DNA of 5,486 nt from Spirochaetota bacterium. Its GTDB lineage: Bacteria > Spirochaetota > UBA4802 > JAFGJZ01. Location: contig JAKJGA010000118.1 of NCBI GenBank assembly GCA_022704645.1, positions 1 through 5,486 of the forward strand, in the 5' to 3' direction. Both the position numbers and the translations under genes were made by a program. Shown here piece after piece: positions 1-4,471 of this stretch. Every line of letters starts with the position of its first letter. Within the stretch, counting starts at the first letter, position 1. The notes under the pieces are model-generated. The model was given only the letters and a program-made list of their open reading frames with translations, ran no database searches and had not been told where the DNA came from.

Positions 1-2
1 TG

Positions 3-107
3 ATTTCTAATAAAGAAATAAAAAAGGTTGAAAATAAGCTGAACAACCGACCGAGAAAAACTCTTGGTTTTCTAACACCGTTAGAAGTTTATATTAATTG
101 CGCTTAG
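3..107 (+). CDS. IS30-family transposase, C-terminal fragment (gene continues left of the window)
   Basis: An open frame enters from the left edge and stops at TAG 105-107, giving 34 residues. They contain LNNRPRKTLGFLTPLEV, the very recognisable C-terminal signature of IS30-family DDE transposases (L-N-x-R-P-R-K-x-L-G-x-x-T-P-x-E-V). This tail follows the catalytic glutamate of the DDE triad, so no catalytic residue is visible here. The enzyme family cuts and joins IS ends to move the element. The reading ends inside the putative terminal repeat, as is usual for this family, where the 3' end of the gene overlaps the right repeat. Identification as IS30-family is firm; whether the full gene is intact cannot be seen. 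Confidence 0.85.
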   Translation: MSNKEIKKVENKLNNRPRKTLGFLTPLEVYINCA

Positions 108-119
108 TCATTGAACACA
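98..119 (+). repeat. Putative right terminal inverted repeat of the IS30-type element
   Basis: The stretch contains TTGCG at 98-102 and ATTGAA at 110-115, separated by 7 bases. IS30 itself, as I recall it, has the same two blocks (TTGCG and ATTGAA) about 8 bases apart in its right repeat. The transposase stop codon (105-107) and the TTG at 111 that begins the receptor reading frame both lie inside it. The exact outer boundary is uncertain by several bases because the left repeat is not in the window. Confidence 0.5.
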
Positions 120-1235
120 GCTAATAAAAAACTTTTACCGGCTATAAATGAAACGGTTACTCATAATGCGGATTCGGCAAAAGAAGCATTGGTGAATTCC
201 GAAGCTCTTAAATCACAGATTACATTACTAGAAATAATTGTTATAGCTCTTGCCGCAGCAATAGCCATAATCCTTGCGATGCTTATAGTAAATAATGTGC
301 TGAAAACTATTAATACAGTCGATACGGCATCCAGCCAGGTTTCTTCAGGTGCTGAGCAGATATCTTCATCATCTGAACAGCTTTCACAGGGCGCCAACGA
401 ACAGGCCGCTAGCGTCGAAGAAGTTTCATCATCGGTCGAAGAGATGACCGCTACAATCAGGCAGAACGCTGATAACGCGAGCCAGACTGAAAAAATTGCT
501 ACAAAGAGTGCTAATGACGCGAAGGAAAGCGGCGAGGCAGTTAAGCAGACAGTTAAGGCGATGAAAGAAATAGCAGATAAAATTTCCATCATACAGGAAA
601 TTGCGCGTCAGACAAATTTGCTTTCGCTTAATGCTTCGATTGAAGCAGCTCGCGCCGGGGATCACGGCAAGGGTTTTGCAGTTGTTGCGAGTGAAGTTCA
701 GAAGCTCGCGGAGCGCTCGCAGAATGCCGCAAGCGAAATCAGCGATCTTTCGAATTCAAGTGTTGAAATTGCCGAGAAAGCAGGTGAAATGCTGATGAAA
801 CTTGTTCCGGATATTCAGAAGACTTCAGAGCTGGTTGCTGAAATAAACGCGGCGAGCGGAGAGCAGGCAAACGGAATTCAGCAGATCAACAGTGCCATTC
901 AGCAGTTGAATACTGTAGTTCAGCAGAATGCTTCTGCGGCAGAAGAATTGACCGCGACTGCACAGGAGCTTAACGGTCAGACAATATCAATGAAAGATTC
1001 AATCATGTATCTAAAAACAGGAAGATCCGGAGTTGATTATCATACTCCTCTTGGTTCAAATTATGCATCAGTTCAGCATACAGAGAAGCATGCGCCGGCT
1101 GCTAAAGCCTCTGTCCATGCTTCTCAGATTAAAGTAAATGCCACGCAAAATATTCAAAAAGGTGAAGCTAAAAAGGGGATTCATATTGAAATGGGCAAGG
1201 CTGATTCGGAAGACGGCGAGTTCGAAAGATATTAA
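111..1235 (+). CDS. Methyl-accepting chemotaxis protein, 34H class, N-terminally truncated at an IS end
   Basis: Chemoreceptor that controls CheA kinase through CheW at the inner membrane. Numbering from the TTG at 111 (374 residues): 1-38 look like the tail of a periplasmic sensor helix, 39-62 are a transmembrane helix, and 73-300 are the methylated coiled-coil signalling domain. The hairpin tip is at about 161-203, with [17 protein letters not shown] and [11 protein letters not shown]. Compared from memory with E. coli Tsr, each arm is 7 residues shorter, which indicates the 34-heptad class. Residues 303-369 form a flexible linker, and the protein ends in EFERY, a fit to the CheR-tethering pattern x-[HFYW]-x-x-[HFYW]. 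Methylation-type pairs include E89-Q90, E97-Q98, E103-E104, E110-E111, E251-Q252 and E278-E279. TM1, most of the sensor domain and a HAMP domain are missing. The TTG has no Shine-Dalgarno sequence and sits in the IS repeat, so this is probably a broken gene whose original start was cut off. The frame is otherwise intact. Confidence 0.88.
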   Translation: MNTANKKLLPAINETVTHNADSAKEALVNSEALKSQITLLEIIVIALAAAIAIILAMLIVNNVLKTINTVDTASSQVSSGAEQISSSSEQLSQGANEQAASVEEVSSSVEEMTATIRQNADNASQTEKIATKSANDAKESGEAVKQTVKAMKEIADKISIIQEIARQTNLLSLNASIEAARAGDHGKGFAVVASEVQKLAERSQNAASEISDLSNSSVEIAEKAGEMLMKLVPDIQKTSELVAEINAASGEQANGIQQINSAIQQLNTVVQQNASAAEELTATAQELNGQTISMKDSIMYLKTGRSGVDYHTPLGSNYASVQHTEKHAPAAKASVHASQIKVNATQNIQKGEAKKGIHIEMGKADSEDGEFERY

Positions 1236-1238
1236 TTT

Positions 1239-1243
1239 AGAGG
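1239..1243 (+). promoter_or_regulatory. Ribosome binding site of cheW
   Basis: AGAGG lies 6 bases upstream of the ATG at 1250 and just after the receptor stop codon (1233-1235). The same AGAGGTAA context recurs before cheB, so it looks like the organism's standard Shine-Dalgarno arrangement. It supports independent translation of cheW even if the upstream receptor fragment is not translated. Confidence 0.75.
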
Positions 1244-1249
1244 TAAGTT

Positions 1250-1768
1250 ATGACAATTGATGACAAAAAAGACGGAGCCCAATATCTTACTTTTCTTCTT
1301 GATTCAAAAATTTTCGCGTTTGATGTTCTTAAAACGCGTGAGGTTTTGTCATTGATCGAGATTACTCCGATTCCGGGTACGCCTGATTATATGACTGGAG
1401 TTTTGAATCTCCGAGGCAGTGTTGTTCCGGTAATGGATTTGAGAAAAAAATTCGGACTTCACGAAAGTCCGTATACGGAAAATACTTCAATTGTTATCGT
1501 TGAAGCAAACAGCGGCAGTGAAGTTGTAATAGTCGGAGCTTTGGTTGATGCAGTCAAAGGAGTCCGCCGCTTCGAGGAAGACCAGCTTGAACCGCCTCCG
1601 AAAGTCGGAATGAAATTGAACCTTGATCTTATTTATGCTATTGGAAAAACTGAAAAGGATTTTGTTCTTATTCTTAACGTTGATAAGGTCCTTTCAGATG
1701 AAGATATTTCGCTGACAAAGGATATTCTTGATACTGCCGGAAATTCACCGGCTGATTCCGGGGATTGA
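1250..1768 (+). CDS. cheW: Chemotaxis coupling protein CheW
   Basis: Scaffold protein that bridges receptor hairpin tips and the P5 domain of CheA in the signalling array; it has no catalytic activity. The 172-residue product is a single CheW domain. It has the opening beta-strand segment QYLTFLLDSKIFAFDV (11-26), the I-P-G-T-P-x-Y-x-x-G-V-L-N-L-R-G block (41-56) containing the NLRG signature whose arginine (R56) matches the conserved E. coli CheW arginine, then VVPVMDLRKKFGL (58-70) and a closing strand DFVLILNVDKVLS (137-149). The length is near that of E. coli CheW (about 167), with a short acidic tail (150-172) after the domain. The ATG start is supported by AGAGG 6 bases upstream. It lies 14 bases after the receptor and 3 bases before cheR. 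It could in principle serve receptors other than the truncated neighbour. No key residue seems missing. Confidence 0.96.
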   Translation: MTIDDKKDGAQYLTFLLDSKIFAFDVLKTREVLSLIEITPIPGTPDYMTGVLNLRGSVVPVMDLRKKFGLHESPYTENTSIVIVEANSGSEVVIVGALVDAVKGVRRFEEDQLEPPPKVGMKLNLDLIYAIGKTEKDFVLILNVDKVLSDEDISLTKDILDTAGNSPADSGD

Positions 1769-1788
1769 TTGATGTTTGAAACCCGGGG
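1756..1788 (+). promoter_or_regulatory. Possible RNA hairpin over the cheR ribosome binding site and start codon
   Basis: CCGGG at 1758-1762 is complementary to CCCGG at 1782-1786, giving five consecutive G-C pairs, with two further U-G pairs possible outward (1757-1787 and 1756-1788). The 19-base loop holds both the cheW stop codon (TGA 1766-1768) and the cheR ATG (1772-1774). The Shine-Dalgarno sequence GGGGA (1760-1764) has three of its bases inside the stem. If it folds in mRNA, initiation at cheR would be masked until a ribosome finishing cheW opens it, which would couple CheR production to CheW translation. The pairing is seen in the sequence; the regulatory role is inference. Confidence 0.4.
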
Positions 1789-2638
1789 AGTAATCAAAGA
1801 CGGTTCATTCGAAATGACTGAAGATGAACGCATCAGAATAAGTTCTTATATCGAAAATGAATTCGGTATTAAGATGACTGAAGCGAAGAAACCGCTTTTG
1901 ATCGGACGGCTTTCTAAGAGACTTCGTGCCGTCGGAGTAAATACATTCGGAGCCTATTTTGATTTTATACATTCTCCGATGGGGCGTGAAGAGTATAAAC
2001 TTTTCACGGATCTTGTATCTACGCACGAAACAAGTTTTTTCAGAGAGCCGGGGCATTATGAGTTTATGCTTGATGAGGCATTGCCGGCACTTTATAAATC
2101 CGGTGCGGGCAGGGACCGCGAACTTAGAATATTAAGCGCGGCGTGTTCAACCGGTGAAGAAATATATTCGATTGCATGTGTTCTTGAAGAATTTGCATCA
2201 AGAAATAAAATCAAATCATTACGATACAAATTAACTGGAACAGATATTTCTATGCACGCGATAAAGGCGGCTGCGTCAGGAATGTATAAGGCTCAGTCCA
2301 TTGAAAAAATTCCGGTTTATGCACAGAAATATTTTATGAGGAGCAAGGATCCGTCAAAGAAGATTATACGCGTCATACCTGAAATACGCGAAAAAGCTGT
2401 TTTTATGGAGATGAATCTTCTTGATAAATCTTATCCTTTTGATGAAAAATTCGATCTAATTTTCTGCAGAAATGTCATGATCTATTTCGAGCGAAAAACT
2501 CAGGAGGAAGTTGCTGAAAAACTTATACGTATTCTTAATAACAAAGGATATCTTTTGGTCGGGCATTCAGAGACTCTTATCGGATTTAATCTTCCCGTGG
2601 TTAATATTGCTCCGGCATCATATATAAAAAAAGACTGA
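1772..2638 (+). CDS. cheR: Chemotaxis protein methyltransferase CheR
   Basis: Transfers methyl groups from S-adenosylmethionine to receptor glutamates, the adaptation arm opposing CheB. The 288-residue product (E. coli CheR is 286) has the N-terminal helical domain (about 16-80, including GRLSKRLRAVGV), then STHETSFFRE (83-92), whose arginine R91 matches the conserved substrate-side arginine. The SAM site is SAACSTGEE (122-130), D158 in TGTD, N216 and FCRNVMIYF (231-239), and VGHSE (263-267) closes the fold. The beta-subdomain loop RSKDPSKKIIRV (190-201) has the same length as the E. coli loop that binds the receptor pentapeptide, in line with the EFERY tail two genes upstream. Position 131 is Ile where TGEEPYS is usual. 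I chose ATG 1772 over TTG 1769 because GGGGA (1760-1764) is 7 bases from the ATG and only 4 from the TTG. The gap to cheW is 3 bases and a hairpin covers the start. Confidence 0.96.
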   Translation: MFETRGVIKDGSFEMTEDERIRISSYIENEFGIKMTEAKKPLLIGRLSKRLRAVGVNTFGAYFDFIHSPMGREEYKLFTDLVSTHETSFFREPGHYEFMLDEALPALYKSGAGRDRELRILSAACSTGEEIYSIACVLEEFASRNKIKSLRYKLTGTDISMHAIKAAASGMYKAQSIEKIPVYAQKYFMRSKDPSKKIIRVIPEIREKAVFMEMNLLDKSYPFDEKFDLIFCRNVMIYFERKTQEEVAEKLIRILNNKGYLLVGHSETLIGFNLPVVNIAPASYIKKD

Positions 2639-2642
2639 GAGG
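2639..2642 (+). promoter_or_regulatory. Ribosome binding site that selects the second ATG of cheB
   Basis: GAGG directly follows the cheR stop codon (2636-2638). Two adjacent ATG codons follow, at 2646 and 2649. Spacing is 3 bases to the first and 6 to the second. Because cheW uses the same AGAGGTAA context with 6 bases of spacing, the second ATG (2649) is the better start. The choice changes the protein by one methionine only. Confidence 0.6.
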
Positions 2643-2648
2643 TAAATG

Positions 2649-3728
2649 ATGGCAGAAAAAAAGATTCGTGTTCTGATAGTCGATGATTCTGCTGTTGTTA
2701 GGCAGACTATAAGTGATGTTATTTCTCGCGAAGAAGACATTGAAGTTATAGCTACAGCTTCTGATCCTTTTTATGCTGCCGAAAAAATTGAAAAAGATAT
2801 TCCGGATGTTATTATACTTGATATTGAAATGCCGAGAATGGACGGTCTTACTTTTCTTCATAAGATAATGTCGCAGCATCCCATACCGGTGATAATATGT
2901 TCTACGCTTGTAGGTGAAGGTTCTGATTCAGCTTTTAAAGCATTGTCATATGGCGCTGTATCGATAATAACAAAACCGAAAATCGGAACAAAGCAGTTTT
3001 TTGAAGAATCGCGTATCACTATTACTGATGCTATCCGGGGTGCAGCTGTTTCAAATCTGAAAAAGCTTGCAGGATTTTCATCAATTACCGTTCAGCCGAA
3101 GCTGACTGCCGATGCGGTTCTTCCGGCTGCTAAACGGAGTCATCTCTCAGATACAACTGATAAAGTTATCGTTGTAGGTGCATCAACCGGAGGAACAGAA
3201 GCGCTAACTTTTTTTCTTCAGCAATTGCCGGAAGACATTGCCGGTGTTGTTATTGTTCAGCATATGCCTGAAAATTTTACACGGTCATTTGCCGAAAGAC
3301 TGGATACATTGTGCAGAATAACTGTTAAGGAAGCGAAAAACGGAGACAGCGTTCTTCGCGGTCAGGCTTTGATCGCTCCGGGGAATTATCATACTCTTTT
3401 AAAAAGAAGCGGAGCCAGATATTATGTTGAAGTCAAAGAAGGGCCTCTCGTAACAAGACACCGTCCTTCTGTTGATGTTCTATTCCGTTCGGCTGCCGCG
3501 TTTGCGGGTAAAAATGCTGTCGGTGTCATTATGACGGGAATGGGAGATGACGGAGCCAGAGGAATGAAAGAGATGAAGGATTCCGGAGCGTTTAATATAG
3601 CGCAGGATGAGGAATCTTGCGTAGTTTTCGGGATGCCGAAAGAAGCGATAAAGCTTGGAGCTGTTGATAAAGTGATGGGTCTTGATAAAATAGCTGCGGA
3701 AGTAGTCCGCGTCACAGAGATTGAATAA
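2649..3728 (+). CDS. cheB: CheB: response-regulator methylesterase and glutamine deamidase
   Basis: Removes methyl esters from receptor glutamates, and deamidates some glutamines, when phosphorylated by CheA; cytoplasmic. Numbering from ATG 2649 (359 residues): the receiver domain spans 5-125, with acidic pair D12-D13, phospho-acceptor D58 in [12 protein letters not shown]85-T86 and K109. A linker of about 40 residues follows, then the esterase domain (about 171-355). The catalytic triad is visible: Ser179 in GASTGG, His205 in VQHMP, and Asp301 in [22 protein letters not shown] (324-334) is the usual C-terminal CheB block. Length is close to E. coli CheB (349). All expected catalytic and phosphorylation residues are present, so the enzyme should be functional. 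The start is chosen from the GAGG spacing; one base separates its stop codon from the cheD ATG, so the two are probably translationally coupled. Confidence 0.97.
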   Translation: MAEKKIRVLIVDDSAVVRQTISDVISREEDIEVIATASDPFYAAEKIEKDIPDVIILDIEMPRMDGLTFLHKIMSQHPIPVIICSTLVGEGSDSAFKALSYGAVSIITKPKIGTKQFFEESRITITDAIRGAAVSNLKKLAGFSSITVQPKLTADAVLPAAKRSHLSDTTDKVIVVGASTGGTEALTFFLQQLPEDIAGVVIVQHMPENFTRSFAERLDTLCRITVKEAKNGDSVLRGQALIAPGNYHTLLKRSGARYYVEVKEGPLVTRHRPSVDVLFRSAAAFAGKNAVGVIMTGMGDDGARGMKEMKDSGAFNIAQDEESCVVFGMPKEAIKLGAVDKVMGLDKIAAEVVRVTEIE

Positions 3729-3729
3729 T

Positions 3730-4455
3730 ATGTCTGATAAGTTAGCCGATAATGCAAAAGAAAAAAAGTATCACAGCCGCGAAAGAATATTCGCTGTTAT
3801 GAAGTCTTCGCCTGACATGAAAGAGATCCATGAATGCATTCACGGACGAAAAGATTCCAAGGTATGCTACACTCACAATCACCGCTTCGGGAAAAAACAT
3901 ATTAATCTTATCGCAGGTGATTTTTTTGTTAGCAAGGATGATGTTGTAGTCTCTACTGTTCTTGGCTCATGTATTGCAGTGTGCCTTTATTCTGATTTTT
4001 CTCCGTATTGCGGAATGAATCATTTTATGCTTCCTCAAGCCGGAGAGCGTTATAAAAACGAAAAAGATATCATGCATACAGATGCTGCTTTTTACGGAAT
4101 TAATTCAATGGAAATGATGATGAATGTTTTATATAAGGTAGGTATTAGAAAAGAGCAATTGAAAGCAAAAGTCTTCGGGGGAGGTAATGTTCTAAAGTTT
4201 GATTCAGCGGAAGCAACTGTTGGAGAAAAAAACGTCGAATTTGCCCTGCGCTTTCTTGAAGCAGAAAAGATACCTGTTACCGCGTGCAGCGTCGGCGGTG
4301 ATTATGCACGCAAAGTTATATTTTTTATCAAGACAAAAGAAATACTGATGGCGAAAATATCGAAAACACTGGAGCATGCCGTTGCAGAAGAAGAAAAAAC
4401 TCTGCATCATAGACGTAAGATTAAGAAAGATGTTTCAATTTTTACCGATCGATGA
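3730..4455 (+). CDS. cheD: CheD: chemoreceptor glutamine deamidase with a long N-terminal extension
   Basis: Converts receptor glutamines to glutamates, setting methylatable sites; in Bacillus it also partners CheC. The 241-residue product has the CheD core at about 58-212. Catalytic Cys81 lies in STVLGSCIAVCL, His98 in GMNHFMLP, and Thr76 completes the triad. The Cys-to-His spacing of 17 equals that of T. maritima CheD (C27, H44, from memory). KVFGGGNVL (147-155) and the SVGGDYARKV segment (187-196) are also typical. The core is preceded by about 57 residues, including a Cys/His-rich stretch at 34-51 that the roughly 157-residue T. maritima protein lacks; the part from about 51 onward resembles proteobacterial CheD N-termini. 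A basic tail rich in Lys, Arg and His ends the protein (223-233). ATG 3730 is preferred over TTG 3721, which would overlap the cheB end; its ribosome site is weak (AGAGA 3716-3720), so it probably relies on coupling to cheB. Confidence 0.94.
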   Translation: MSDKLADNAKEKKYHSRERIFAVMKSSPDMKEIHECIHGRKDSKVCYTHNHRFGKKHINLIAGDFFVSKDDVVVSTVLGSCIAVCLYSDFSPYCGMNHFMLPQAGERYKNEKDIMHTDAAFYGINSMEMMMNVLYKVGIRKEQLKAKVFGGGNVLKFDSAEATVGEKNVEFALRFLEAEKIPVTACSVGGDYARKVIFFIKTKEILMAKISKTLEHAVAEEEKTLHHRRKIKKDVSIFTDR

Positions 4456-4461
4456 TTTCAC

Positions 4462-4465
4462 GGAG
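4462..4465 (+). promoter_or_regulatory. Ribosome binding site of the last gene
   Basis: GGAG sits in the 16-base gap after the cheD stop codon (4453-4455), 6 bases before the ATG at 4472. This spacing matches that of cheW and cheB and fixes the start of the partial gene that follows. Confidence 0.7.
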
Positions 4466-4471
4466 CATCAA

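Larger units (their letters stand above)
1..119 (+). mobile_element. Right end of an IS30-family insertion sequence (partial)
   Basis: The window opens inside an insertion sequence. Positions 3-107 encode the C-terminal tail of an IS30-type transposase, and the bases just after overlap a probable terminal inverted repeat. The outer end is placed near 115-120, by analogy with IS30 (recalled from memory), whose right end also reads TTGCG, a short spacer, ATTGAA, then a few bases to the tip. Immediately beyond, the sequence becomes the middle of a chemoreceptor gene with no start region of its own, as expected if the element inserted into that gene. The left end, target-site duplication and catalytic part of the transposase lie outside the window, so completeness and activity cannot be judged. 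Confidence 0.72.

Noticed and set aside
64..148. Outward promoter at the IS end: TATATT at 90-95, or TTGAAC at 111-116 with TATAAA at 143-148
   Set aside because: TATATT lacks a good -35 element at 16-18 bases (TTGGTT at 64-69 is a poor match with 20 bases of spacing). TTGAAC and TATAAA are 26 bases apart, too far for a standard promoter.
161..592. Reverse-strand open frame of 143 codons opposite the receptor gene
   Set aside because: It lies wholly antisense to a strongly recognisable MCP signalling domain; repetitive Ala/Ser/Glu codons leave the opposite strand open. Its translation shows no family motif.
1769..1774. TTG at 1769 as the cheR start
   Set aside because: ATG at 1772 follows immediately and is 7 bases from GGGGA, a better spacing than the 4 bases available to the TTG.
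3721..3732. TTG at 3721 as the cheD start
   Set aside because: It would overlap the end of cheB, has no better ribosome site, and adds only three residues; ATG 3730 is the simpler start.
3422..3757. Reverse-strand open frame opposite the end of cheB
   Set aside because: Antisense to the catalytic domain of CheB, including the Asp of the triad, with no recognisable protein signature or ribosome site.
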